Shown: one piece after another, positions 7,500 to 16,900 of the stretch
How positions within the stretch are numbered: position 1 is the first letter of the stretch
How the letters are laid out: the number at the start of each line of letters is the position of its first letter
NCBI GenBank assembly: GCA_016281825.1
Contig: JAEEJI010000062.1
Span: forward strand, 1 to 35,259
DNA: 35,259 bases
DNA from: Muribaculaceae bacterium
GTDB lineage: Bacteria > Bacteroidota > Bacteroidia > Bacteroidales > Muribaculaceae
Direction: 5' to 3'
The notes under the pieces: model-generated
Told to the model about the DNA's origin: nothing
What the model saw: only the letters and a program-made list of their open reading frames with translations
The model's database searches: none
Made by a program: the position numbers and the translations under genes

Positions 7500-10400
7500 A
7501 TGATGAAAAAATACAACGAATACAGCAAATTTAACCTCTCGGACATCAACAAAGAAGTTCTGGAGATGTGGGACCGCGAGGGCGTGTTCCATGCCAGCGT
7601 CGACGAGCGCGATGGCTCGCCGTCGTTTGTGTTTTATGAGGGTCCTCCCAGCGCCAACGGCATGCCCGGCATCCACCATGTGATGGCCCGCACACTGAAG
7701 GACATCGTCTGCCGCTATAAGACCATGCGCGGCTACCAGGTGTTGCGCAAGGCCGGCTGGGACACCCATGGCCTGCCCGTGGAGTTGGGCGTGGAGAAGT
7801 CCCTAGGCATCACCAAGGAGGACATTGGCAAAAAGATCAGCGTGGACGACTACAACGAAAGTTGTCGCAAAGAGGTGATGAAGTACACCCGTGAGTGGGA
7901 AGACCTGACCCACCGCATGGGTTACTGGGTAGACATGAAAGACCCGTACATCACCTATAAAAACAGCTATATAGAGACCTTGTGGTGGCTACTCAAGCAG
8001 CTTTACAACAAGGGTCTGCTTTATAAGGGCTACACCATCCAGCCCTACTCTCCCGCTGCCGGCACCGGTCTAAGCTCGCATGAGCTGAACATGCCCGGCT
8101 GCTACCGCGATGTCAAGGACCAGACCGTGACCGCCCAGTTTACCGTGGTGAAGAACGACCATCCAGCTGTTCGTGCCATCATGGAAAAAGCCGACGAGGG
8201 TTTTGACCACCTGACCATTCTGGCTTGGACGACAACTCCTTGGACCCTGCCCAGCAACACCGCATTGTGCGTCGGGTCGAAGATTGACTATGTCGCCGTC
8301 GAGAGCTACAACCCCTATAACGGAAGCCCCGCCATCTACCTGCTCGCGAAGGCCCGTCTGAGCGCCTATTTCAAGGCCGAGGGTGCCGAGAAGGCATTGA
8401 GCGATTACACACCTGGTGACAAGGTGATTCCTTGGAAGGTAATCGCTGAGTTCACAGGTGCCGCCCTGCTTGACATCCGCTTTGAGCAGTTGTTCCCGTG
8501 GGTGAAACCCGTCGACAAGGTGGGTGACCAGATTGTGGGCAACGACAATGGCTTCCGCGTTATTCATGGTGACTATGTGACCACCGAAGACGGTACAGGT
8601 ATCGTGCACATCGCGCCCACGTTCGGTGCCGATGATGCCGCAGTAGCCAAGGCCGCCGGCGTGCCTGCGCTCTATATGATCAACAAGAAACTGGAGACCC
8701 GCCCGATGGTGGACTTCAGCGGCAAATACTACAGACTTGAGGACTTGGACGAGGACTTCGTCGCCCGCTTCGTCAATGTCGAGCTCTATAAGGAGTATGC
8801 TGGCGCGTGGGTAAAGAATGCCTACGACCCGCAATACACCGTCGGTGGCAAGTATGACGAAGATGCCGCCAACAAGGCCGAGGACCTGAATGTCTACATC
8901 TGCGTGCGCATGAAACAGGCCGGCACGGCATTCAAGATTGAGAAGCATGTGCACAACTACCCGCACTGCTGGCGTACTGACAAGCCCGTGCTTTACTATC
9001 CGCTCGACAGCTGGTTTATCCGTGCTACAGCCGCTCGCGACCGCATGGTGGAACTGAACAAGACCATCAACTGGAAGCCCGAGTCTACGGGTACCGGCCG
9101 CTTCGGCAAATGGCTCGAGAACCTCAATGACTGGAACCTGAGCCGTTCGCGCTACTGGGGTACTCCGTTGCCCATCTGGCGCAGCGAGGACGGTGAGGAA
9201 CTGTGCATCGGCAGCATTGAAGAACTCTTCAACGAGATTGACAAAGCCGTCGCAGCCGGCATCATGGCGAGCAACCCCTACCGCGACAAAGGCTTTGTAC
9301 CTGGCGACTACAGCGAGGAGAACTACAACAAGATTGACATCCACCGTCCATACGTTGACGACATCGTGCTAGTAAGCCCATCGGGCAAGCCCATGAAACG
9401 CGAGTTGGACCTGATTGACGTGTGGTTTGACAGTGGTGCGATGCCTTACGCCCAGCAGCACTATCCCTTTGAGAACAAGGAGTTGGTGGACAGTGGCCGT
9501 GCCTTCCCCGCCGACTTCATTGCCGAGGGTGTGGACCAAACGCGTGGCTGGTTCTACACGCTGCATGCTATCGCCACGATGGTGTTCGATAGTGTTTCTT
9601 ACAAGAGCGTCATCAGTAACGGCCTCGTGCTAGACAAGAACGGTGCCAAGATGAGCAAGCGCCTGGGTAATGCCGTCGACCCGTTCAAGACCATCGAAGA
9701 TTATGGCAGCGACCCCGTTCGATGGTACATGATCAGCAACTCGTCGCCGTGGGACAACCTGAAGTTTGACACCGACGGTGTGCTCGAGGTGAGCCGCAAG
9801 TTCTTCGGTACGCTTTATAACACTTACTCGTTCTTCGCGCTGTATGCCAACGTCGACGGCTTTGACCGCGATGCCGCTCCGGTGCCAATGAACGAACGCC
9901 CCGAGATTGACCGCTGGATTATCTCGCTGCTGAACACGCTTGTCAAGACTGTTCGCGCCGAGTTTGACGACTACGAGCCCACGCGCGCCACACGCGCCAT
10001 CAGCACCTTTGTCGGTGACCACTTGAGTAACTGGTATGTTCGCCTGAACCGCAAGCGTTTCTGGGGCGGCGAGATGACGACCGACAAGTTGGCTGCCTAT
10101 CAGACACTGCACGAGTGCCTAACGACAGTGTCGTTACTCATGGCTCCCGTGTCGCCATTCTTCGCCGACCGCCTGTACCGTGACCTCACAGGCAGCGAGA
10201 AGTCGGTGCACCTGGCGTTGTATCCCGAGGCCGACGAGTCGCTCATCGACCGTCAGCTCGAAGACCGCATGCAGGTGGCCCAAGACACCACATCGATGGT
10301 ACTTGCCCTGCGTCGCAAGCAAAACATGAAAGTTCGCCAGCCGCTGAAGAGCATCATGGTGCCCGTTGTCGATGAGAAGCAGAAGACCGATATCGAGGCG

Positions 10401-10997
10401 GTGGCCGAACTCATCAAGAACGAGGTCAACGTCAAAGAGATTAAACTCGTGGGCAACGATGCCGGCATTCTGGTCAAGCGCGTGAAGCCCGACTTCAAGG
10501 TGCTGGGCAAAAAGCTCGGTAAGAATATGAAAGCTGTGGCAAACGCCCTGTCGACCATGTCTCAACCCGACATCATCGCCTTTGAGAAAGCTGGACAGGT
10601 GACCTTTGACATCGATGGCACGCCCATCGTAGTCGATTTGGCCGACGTCGAGGTTATTAGCGAGGACATCCCCGGCTGGCTGGTCGCCAACGAGGGGAAC
10701 CTGACTGTCGCGCTCGACATCACGCTGACTGATGAGCTTCGCAACGAGGGTATGGCCCGCGAACTGGTGAACCGCGTGCAGAACATCCGCAAGGCGAAGA
10801 ACTTTGACATCACCGACAAAGTGGTTGTCCGGTTCCAGCCCGACGAGCGGGTGACGGCTGCCGTTGAGGCATACGGCGACTACATCGCCTCGCAGGTGCA
10901 AGCTGTGCAGGTGCTGGTCGAGCCCGTGGACCACGACGACACCGTCGATGCCGAGAAGGATGACCTGAAGGTTCAGATGACGGTAGATAAAGCATAA
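7500..10997 (+). CDS. ileS: Isoleucyl-tRNA synthetase
   Basis: 1165 residues from the ATG at 7500 (a second in-frame ATG follows at 7503). Class I synthetase that charges tRNA-Ile. The HIGH-region is in GPPSANGMPGIHHV (about residue 50). The KMSKR loop lies in NGAKMSKRLGNAVDPF (about residue 717). Editing-domain (CP1) sequence lies between, including the TTPWTLPSNTA stretch typical of IleRS. The length and the extended C-terminal region fit the long IleRS form of Bacteroidetes. First gene of a four-gene operon with the DksA-like regulator, lspA and a DUF4296 lipoprotein. The longer frame from 7443 begins upstream of the promoter and is rejected. Confidence 0.98.
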   Translation: MMKKYNEYSKFNLSDINKEVLEMWDREGVFHASVDERDGSPSFVFYEGPPSANGMPGIHHVMARTLKDIVCRYKTMRGYQVLRKAGWDTHGLPVELGVEKSLGITKEDIGKKISVDDYNESCRKEVMKYTREWEDLTHRMGYWVDMKDPYITYKNSYIETLWWLLKQLYNKGLLYKGYTIQPYSPAAGTGLSSHELNMPGCYRDVKDQTVTAQFTVVKNDHPAVRAIMEKADEGFDHLTILAWTTTPWTLPSNTALCVGSKIDYVAVESYNPYNGSPAIYLLAKARLSAYFKAEGAEKALSDYTPGDKVIPWKVIAEFTGAALLDIRFEQLFPWVKPVDKVGDQIVGNDNGFRVIHGDYVTTEDGTGIVHIAPTFGADDAAVAKAAGVPALYMINKKLETRPMVDFSGKYYRLEDLDEDFVARFVNVELYKEYAGAWVKNAYDPQYTVGGKYDEDAANKAEDLNVYICVRMKQAGTAFKIEKHVHNYPHCWRTDKPVLYYPLDSWFIRATAARDRMVELNKTINWKPESTGTGRFGKWLENLNDWNLSRSRYWGTPLPIWRSEDGEELCIGSIEELFNEIDKAVAAGIMASNPYRDKGFVPGDYSEENYNKIDIHRPYVDDIVLVSPSGKPMKRELDLIDVWFDSGAMPYAQQHYPFENKELVDSGRAFPADFIAEGVDQTRGWFYTLHAIATMVFDSVSYKSVISNGLVLDKNGAKMSKRLGNAVDPFKTIEDYGSDPVRWYMISNSSPWDNLKFDTDGVLEVSRKFFGTLYNTYSFFALYANVDGFDRDAAPVPMNERPEIDRWIISLLNTLVKTVRAEFDDYEPTRATRAISTFVGDHLSNWYVRLNRKRFWGGEMTTDKLAAYQTLHECLTTVSLLMAPVSPFFADRLYRDLTGSEKSVHLALYPEADESLIDRQLEDRMQVAQDTTSMVLALRRKQNMKVRQPLKSIMVPVVDEKQKTDIEAVAELIKNEVNVKEIKLVGNDAGILVKRVKPDFKVLGKKLGKNMKAVANALSTMSQPDIIAFEKAGQVTFDIDGTPIVVDLADVEVISEDIPGWLVANEGNLTVALDITLTDELRNEGMARELVNRVQNIRKAKNFDITDKVVVRFQPDERVTAAVEAYGDYIASQVQAVQVLVEPVDHDDTVDAEKDDLKVQMTVDKA

Positions 10998-10998
10998 T

Positions 10999-11033
10999 CA
11001 ATGCACACAATGCATAATTCATAATTAGAAATT
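10999..11033. repeat. Imperfect 7-bp array before the DksA-like gene
   Basis: Degenerate units caatgca, caatgca, taattca, taattag between ileS and the next gene. Same style as the cleaner arrays elsewhere in the window. Confidence 0.5.
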
Positions 11034-11414
11034 ATGGCTGAAGAAAAAGTAAGATACAGCGACGAGGAGTTGCAGGAATTCAAGGAAATCATTCTGGAAA
11101 AGCTTGAGCAAGCTGAAGCGAACTACGAGCTGCTCAAGGCCAACATCATGGTCGATGAGTCGGATCCCACCTTCAAGGTGATGGAAGAAGGTGCCAACAC
11201 GCTGAGCAAGGAAGAAGCCAGCCAGCGTGCCCAGCGCCAGCTGGAGTTCATCAACAAGCTGCAAGCCGCGCTTCGCCGCATTGAGAATGGCACCTACGGC
11301 ATCTGCCGTGTCACTGGCAAACTCATCCCGAAGGGTCGTCTGCTTGCCGTGCCCCACGCCACCACGTCGATCGAGGGCAAGGAGATTGAGCAACAACGCA
11401 AGAATCGCCGATGA
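11034..11414 (+). CDS. TraR/DksA-family regulator with degenerate zinc finger
   Basis: 126 residues. N-terminal helical coiled-coil (YSDEELQEFKEIILEKLEQA...), then the DksA/TraR C-terminal signature (IENGTYGICRVTGKLIPKGR, followed by LLAVPHAT). Proteins of this family enter the RNA polymerase secondary channel and modulate initiation. Canonical DksA has four zinc cysteines; here only the one in GICR is visible, so metal binding is probably lost or altered. It lies between ileS and lspA, and its TGA overlaps the lspA ATG (ATGA). Family call is firm; regulatory targets unknown. Confidence 0.92.
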   Translation: MAEEKVRYSDEELQEFKEIILEKLEQAEANYELLKANIMVDESDPTFKVMEEGANTLSKEEASQRAQRQLEFINKLQAALRRIENGTYGICRVTGKLIPKGRLLAVPHATTSIEGKEIEQQRKNRR

Positions 11415-12085
11415 GACGACTGACGCATGGATGGCTCGCCGCGATCATCATCGTGGCGGTCATCATTATCGACCAATGCGTGAAGATTTGGGTGAAGACC
11501 CATTTCTATTACGGCGAGGAGCTACAGATCACGTCATGGTTCCGCTTGCTGTTTATCGAGAACAACGGGATGGCATTCGGTATGGAGCTAGGCAGCAAGA
11601 TGCTACTGACGTGGTTCCGCATCATTGCCGTTATTGGGTTTGTCTACTACCTGTTCAAGATTCGCCATCGCAGCGACCTACCTCGCGGGTATGTGACATG
11701 TATCGCACTCATCACCGCTGGTGCCGCAGGCAATGTGATTGACTGCATCCTGTATGGTGTCATCTTTAACGCCCCGGCATTCCCCGATGTAGCGCAGCTT
11801 TTCCCTCCTGACGGCGGCTACGGCACCTTGTTCCATGGGCGCGTGGTAGACATGTTGTACTTCCCGCTGTGCGAGTGGAACTGGCCTCAGTGGATGCCCA
11901 TGGTGGGGGGTGAACACTTCGTGTTTTTCCAGCCCATCTTCAACGTTGCGGATGCCGCCTTGAGCGTGAGCGTGATAGTGCTCATCCTTTTCTATGCCAA
12001 ATATTTGTCGGGTTCTGAAGAACAATCCGAGGAAACCGAATCTCTCCCTTCCGAGACAAGCGACTCAGCGTCGACCAACGAATGA
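11411..12085 (+). CDS. lspA: Lipoprotein signal peptidase (signal peptidase II)
   Basis: 224 residues with four membrane helices. It removes signal peptides from prolipoproteins after lipidation, in the inner membrane. Conserved boxes seen: D21 in IIIDQCVKIWVK, NNGMAFG (51-57), the first catalytic aspartate D111 in AGAAGNVIDC and the second, D181, in FNVADAA. A longer periplasmic loop (about 120-170) than in Proteobacteria is usual for Bacteroidetes. The C-terminal tail is Ser/Glu-rich. It overlaps the preceding gene and the following lipoprotein gene by 4 bp each (ATGA), so translation is coupled. Confidence 0.97.
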   Translation: MRRLTHGWLAAIIIVAVIIIDQCVKIWVKTHFYYGEELQITSWFRLLFIENNGMAFGMELGSKMLLTWFRIIAVIGFVYYLFKIRHRSDLPRGYVTCIALITAGAAGNVIDCILYGVIFNAPAFPDVAQLFPPDGGYGTLFHGRVVDMLYFPLCEWNWPQWMPMVGGEHFVFFQPIFNVADAALSVSVIVLILFYAKYLSGSEEQSEETESLPSETSDSASTNE

Positions 12086-13068
12086 CCCTGCCCCGTGTCA
12101 CATATTGTCTTATATTCGTGACGGCACTGCTTGCGAGCTGCAACAAGGCACCTGACGGTGTCATCAGCGAGAGCAAGATGACGCAGCTCATCGTCGACCT
12201 AAACAAGGCCGAATACTACGTCCAGTCGCATGGTGAGGAGTTTCCTGACGACTCCACTAAGATGGTGCTGAAGCAGTCTATCTTTGCGAAGCACGGTGTT
12301 GACCAAGAGCTATATGACCACTCGTTGGAGTGGTACGGTCACAATATGGATGTGTACACCGATGTGTGCGACCGCGCGATGCGCCAACTTGAGGACGAGA
12401 AGAAGTCACTGTCCAAGCATGAGCCTGATATGCCCATGCGTGACGGGACGATGCTACCTGGCATGCCCACCTATGCTAGTCACGGCGACACGGCGGACGT
12501 ATGGCAAGGCCGTCGCTCATGGCTGCTCACGGCAGGTATGCAGCAAGGCATCTTGCCATGGGACCTGCAACCAGACATGGAAAGCCAGATGGGTGACAAG
12601 TACATGCTTCGCGTAAAGGTGCAGAGCAATGGCCACGGCATGACGGCAACCCTAGCGGCGGACTATAACGACGGCAGTTCGTCAACCATTACCCGACCAT
12701 TGGCAACAAACAACTGGAATGTCATGACACTTCAGACCGACAGTACTCGCCAACTACGTCGCATCTATGGCTACATCCGTTATAACATGCAGCCTCAGAC
12801 AGTGGCGATGATTGACAGTATCGCGTTAGTGCGCACTCACATGGATCGATCATCTTACGGACTGATTGGCTCTCAGATGACGGTGCATCGCAATGGTGAA
12901 GCCGAGCCAGCATCGGCGGTTACCCCTGCCTTACCCGACGCGCACCATCAACGCGACCTGGCCGATGAGCAGGAGCGTGCCTCTTTCCGCCCGAAGCCTG
13001 GCTTAAACAAGTCGAGCCGCACTCGCCACATTGAGCACAGCCCCAATGCCCAACACCTGCCCAAATGA
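12082..13068 (+). CDS. DUF4296-type lipoprotein
   Basis: 328 residues. A lipoprotein signal peptide ends in LLASC, so Cys20 is the lipidated residue. The DUF4296 helical region follows (SESKMTQLIVDLNKAEYYV through the segment ending MRQLED). The second half is a less conserved, beta-rich region ending in a polar tail. It overlaps lspA by 4 bp; the gene order lspA-DUF4296 lipoprotein is conserved in Bacteroidetes. It is probably exposed to the periplasm or outer membrane. No enzymatic motif; function unknown. Confidence 0.85.
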   Translation: MTLPRVTYCLIFVTALLASCNKAPDGVISESKMTQLIVDLNKAEYYVQSHGEEFPDDSTKMVLKQSIFAKHGVDQELYDHSLEWYGHNMDVYTDVCDRAMRQLEDEKKSLSKHEPDMPMRDGTMLPGMPTYASHGDTADVWQGRRSWLLTAGMQQGILPWDLQPDMESQMGDKYMLRVKVQSNGHGMTATLAADYNDGSSSTITRPLATNNWNVMTLQTDSTRQLRRIYGYIRYNMQPQTVAMIDSIALVRTHMDRSSYGLIGSQMTVHRNGEAEPASAVTPALPDAHHQRDLADEQERASFRPKPGLNKSSRTRHIEHSPNAQHLPK

Positions 13069-13069
13069 T

Positions 13070-13111
13070 TAAGAGTTAAGAGTTAAGAGTTGAGAGTTGA
13101 GAGTTAAGAGT
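13070..13111. repeat. 7-bp tandem array, six units of taagagt type
   Basis: Units taagagt x3, tgagagt x2, taagagt, starting 2 bp after the DUF4296 stop codon and ending about 40 bp before the thioredoxin start. Confidence 0.9.
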
Positions 13112-13151
13112 TATCCCGTTATTCGCACTCCACTTTTAAAATATTTAAAGG

Positions 13152-13448
13152 ATGAACAGATTTCAAGAAATCATTGCCCAGGACAAGCCGACACTGGTGG
13201 ACGTATTTGCCACCTGGTGCGGTCCGTGCAAGATGATGCATCCCATCCTCGAGGACATCAAGGCACGCGTAGGTGACCGTGCCACCATCATCAAGGTCGA
13301 TATCGACAAGAACGAAGCATTGGCAGTGCAATATGGCATCCAATCAGTGCCCACCCTACTGATTTTCAAGCAGGGCCAATTGGTGTGGCGGGAGTCCGGC
13401 GTGCATAGCGCCGAAGCCATGGTTGAGACGCTTGAACGGTTCATGTGA
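13152..13448 (+). CDS. Thioredoxin
   Basis: 98 residues, a minimal thioredoxin fold with active site W22-C23-G-P-C26 and the cis-proline loop QSVPTLLIF. No signal peptide, so it is a cytosolic dithiol-disulfide oxidoreductase. The ATG at 13152 follows AAAGG. It is slightly shorter than E. coli TrxA (about 108 residues), mainly at the N-terminus. A separate unit or a distal cistron of the ileS operon; a 7-bp array lies between. More than one thioredoxin is usual in this group, so I give no gene symbol. Confidence 0.95.
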   Translation: MNRFQEIIAQDKPTLVDVFATWCGPCKMMHPILEDIKARVGDRATIIKVDIDKNEALAVQYGIQSVPTLLIFKQGQLVWRESGVHSAEAMVETLERFM

Positions 13449-13483
13449 CCCGCAAAAAAGCAAAAAAATTGTGTCTAAACAAA

Positions 13484-13511
13484 AATTCTTAATTCTTCAT
13501 TCTTAATTCTT
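13484..13511. repeat. 7-bp tandem array, four units of aattctt type
   Basis: aattctt, aattctt, cattctt, aattctt just upstream of the tRNA promoter. The reverse complement of the unit equals that of the array at 20630-20713. Confidence 0.8.
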
Positions 13512-13524
13512 AATTAAAAAGTAT

Positions 13525-13532
13525 TACCTTTG
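13525..13532 (+). promoter_or_regulatory. Promoter element of the tRNA-Arg gene
   Basis: TACCTTTG, 35 nt before the mature tRNA 5' end. Confidence 0.7.
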
Positions 13533-13567
13533 CACCGCTTTTTGTGGCGGCAGCCTCAAAGGGAACT

Positions 13568-13641
13568 GGTTCCGTAGCTCAGTTGGATAGAGCAACAGCC
13601 TTCTAAGCTGTGGGTCTTGGGTTCGAATCCCAACGGAATCA
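13568..13641 (+). tRNA. tRNA-Arg (anticodon TCT)
   Basis: Acceptor stem GGTTCCG / CGGAATC with one G-T pair. D arm GCTC...GAGC. Anticodon stem ACAGC / GCTGT around loop CTTCTAA gives anticodon TCT. T arm TTGGG-TTCGAAT-CCCAA. Discriminator base A at 13641; CCA is not encoded. It reads AGA codons. Confidence 0.96.
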
Positions 13642-13651
13642 CAAAAGAAAA

Positions 13652-13681
13652 GGGTCATCAGGAATTGATGGCTCTTTTTTT
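13652..13681 (+). terminator. Terminator of the tRNA-Arg gene
   Basis: Nine-pair stem gggtcatca / tgatggctc (two G-T pairs), loop ggaat, followed by seven T. Confidence 0.8.
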
Positions 13682-13696
13682 GGCAATTATATATCA

Positions 13697-13779
13697 GTTG
13701 TCCCGGGTTACTCAAATCAGTCGCTTTCAGCGACAAAGCATACCTTGGGGACAACAGGTATATACTTCCCCCTTTTTTT
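13697..13779 (+). other. Possible structured leader upstream of the amylase gene
   Basis: GTTGTCCC (13697-13704) pairs with GGGACAAC (13748-13755) around an inner hairpin GTCGCT-ttc-AGCGAC (13720-13734). A competing pairing ATACCT (13740-13745) / AGGTAT (13756-13761) would use the same bases. A run of seven T follows at 13773-13779. It may be an attenuator or unrelated hairpins between the tRNA and the amylase gene. Confidence 0.3.
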
Positions 13780-13870
13780 GTTGGCAGGGTTTGCAATCGT
13801 TTGCACTGATTCCCTACAGAAAAGTGTTGTTATAATGGTGGTTATTATGAGAAAAATATATAATTTTAGG

Positions 13871-13882
13871 GGTTCTAGAACC
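13871..13882. promoter_or_regulatory. Perfect 12-bp dyad upstream of the amylase gene
   Basis: GGTTCTAGAACC, fully palindromic, 43 bp before the amylase ATG. Possible operator. Confidence 0.4.
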
Positions 13883-13925
13883 AAATGCTAATAAATTAAC
13901 AAACCAACAATAAACTTCAAAGACT

Positions 13926-16900
13926 ATGAAAAAGAAATTACTAACTTTAACATGTGCCTTGGTATTGCCCTTATTGGCATTAGCTCAAGGCTGGCCTGCC
14001 AACTATGGCGGCGTGATGCTCCAGGGTTTCTTCTGGGACTCTTGGACGCAAGATCCTATTAACAGTCCACGAGGTGGCGCGTTAAACTTTTTGGACGCCA
14101 ACACTTTCGGACTTCAGGAGGGTTATACCTGGGCGACGATGTATGGTGCTGGCTGGGGAACAGGTGAAGAATGGCAGGTTCCCTTGACGACCTGGAACAG
14201 TCTTCTTGCTCACAAAGATGAGATAGCCCCCTTCATCGACTTGCTGTGGTTGCCGCAAAGCGGTTCCACCATCTGCCCTCCTACCACAATGTTCAAGAAA
14301 GAAATGGACACCAGTGGTCGCAATGCCTGGCGCGCTTGGCGTAACGGCAGTTATTATGAGTTCACCAATGATATGGAAATCAATCAGCCTGACTGTATGG
14401 GCTTTGTGCCAGTGTTCTATTTCCATCACGGGACCAATGGCACAGATAACCCCTGGACCTACACCTATCGTTGGGGAAGCCAAAGCGATGATGAGACAAA
14501 GACCTTTGTACCCCTCTCCTACTTTGGCACAGAACCAGAGCTGCGTGCCCTGATTAACGCTTATAGGGAAGCAGGTACAGGTGCAGTCGAGGACGTGGTG
14601 GCCAACCATCGCGGCTGCTTCGGCACTTGGGATTTTGTCAACGACAACGGCAACATCTTTTATACACATACAAAGTCCAACCTTGACTTCCCTGAAGAGG
14701 ACTATACCGGTCAATTCGCCAATCTAGGTTGGGATGCCATCATCAGTGGACAAACCAACTATGACACCGAGAGAATAGCTTGGGATGCCTACGACGTGTG
14801 TAGCGATGACGAAAGCGCCAATTTTGGTGGCCACCCACAAGGCGGTCCAGACTGCGGCGGCCAGGGCGAGTGGGCTCGCGACATCCAACATCACAACCCC
14901 AACACGCGCGCCAAGATGGTGAAATACCTCGATTTCTTGAGAAACGATTTGGGCTACCTCGGCTTCCGCTATGACTACGCCATGGGATTCGAAGGTGTAC
15001 ACTATGGCGAGTACAATACCATCCTTCGCCCCCCCTTCAGCGTGGGTGAGTATTGGGGCTCGGCAAGTAATATTACAAGCTGGATTGGCAGCACGTCAAT
15101 GGAAGGCAACTACCAAAGTGCCGCGTTCGACTTCCCGCTGATGAGCAAAATCAACGAGGCTTTCAACGATGGCCATTTCCGTTGGCTGCGCGACGCCGGT
15201 CTCATTGGTGACCATGACATGCGCCGCTATGCGGTGACCTTCGTCGACAACCACGACACCTTCAAGGATCTTCCCACCGACGGCAGCAACTACAACTACC
15301 AGCACCGTACCAATCACAACATCGAGGAAGCCAATGCCTTTATCCTTGCCATGCCTGGTACGCCCTGCTTGTTCTATCCGCATTTCATGCACCCCGATTG
15401 GCATGACCACATCTGCAACATGGTGAAGGCTCGCCGCGCAGCCGGTGTGCACAACATGAGTGAGATTGTGTCGGTAGACGAGACCGGCAACGACGGTATC
15501 ACATGGGTTGTTCAAGGCACCAACGGACAGGTTTGTCTGCAGCTGGGCGACGCAGCCGGCGGAAACATTCCTGATGGTTTCCAGGAGGTGTTCCACACCG
15601 CCATCTGTCGCTATAGCATCACGTCCAGCCTTGACTGGCAGAACAACAGCAAGTCGCCACTCATCACCGGCTATCCCATCATCAGCCGCGGCACATGTGC
15701 CTTTAGCGGCAGTCAAACGGTCCACGTGAAGCCCTCGGCAAGCGATGTCACCCTTGTCTACACCACTGACGGCACCGAGCCCACCGCCAACAGCGAGCGG
15801 ATTACTGGCACAGCAGGGCAGGATTTCACTTTCTACGAGACCACCATTCTTAAAGTAGGTGTCTTGACCGGCAATGTCGTGCAAAGCGTTGTATCGAACA
15901 AGTATGCCAAGACCGACGAAGCCAACACGGTGACCATCTATGTGAAGGCCGACGATGCTCCCAACCTGTATCTTTGGAGCAACACTCACGAATACTATCC
16001 CAACGGCGGTTGGGCCGGCAACAAGACCACCGAGACGCGAACCGTGAAGGGCATCAAATGGCACTGCAAGTCATTCAGTCTGCCTGATTACTCTAACGGC
16101 GAGTACTACAACCTGATTATCAACTGGGACGGTGGCTCTCAGTCGCACACCATCACGGGCATTACTAGCGACCGCTACTTCACCTACGCCAACGGTCAGC
16201 CCATTGATGTGACCGAGGAATACATCGGTTATGAGCTCAAGCTCACCGCTGACAAGAAACCCGGCGTGTATAACAATGACGTGAACATTACTCTCACAGC
16301 CAGTTCACCCGACATCACCATCGTGTACACCACCGATGGTTCTGAGCCCACCGCCAGCAGCTCGCAGCTGACAGGTAGCGGCACGGTGAAGATTATCGGT
16401 GCCGGAACTCATGTGCTGCGTGCCGCCCTGCTCGTCGCTGGCCAGGTCATCAATGAGATTACCAACACCTACATCATTCAATATGCTTCGGGTACACACA
16501 TCTTTGTTCGCAGTCCTCGCGAGGGCGCTCCCGCGCCGTATCTGTACATCTGCGACGGTGTGACAAGCGACCAGACCGCCACCTGGCCCGGCATGCAGCT
16601 TACCGAGACGCTTCAAGACGAAGCTGGCTACACTTGGTATTATTACGAGAATGAGAGCCTTACTTCTTGCGACATCGTGCTCAATGACGGCACTGAGAGC
16701 AAGAGCGAAAGCCATCAGACCGAGGACATCAAGGGGCTGAGCGGAAACGTCTATCTCACCTGGGATGCCAATAACCGCTACATGGATGTCACCGGACTGA
16801 ACGAGCACAAATCGTTCCTCTTCTTCGAGCCCAGCAATAATAACTGGAATACCTGGGTTGTCAGTGACGAATACCAAAACAATCAGGATCCTCCTCATAG

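Noticed and set aside
8070-9344. 424-codon open frame antisense to ileS
   Set aside because: Shadow of a GC-rich conserved gene; the translated product shows no family motif while the plus strand encodes clear IleRS.
13524-13796. Minus-strand frame across the tRNA (contains GIRTQDPQLRRLLLYPTELR)
   Set aside because: This is the familiar spurious translation of a tRNA gene, not a protein.
15096-16064. 322-codon minus-strand frame inside the amylase gene
   Set aside because: Antisense shadow of the GH13/CBM region with no recognisable domain.
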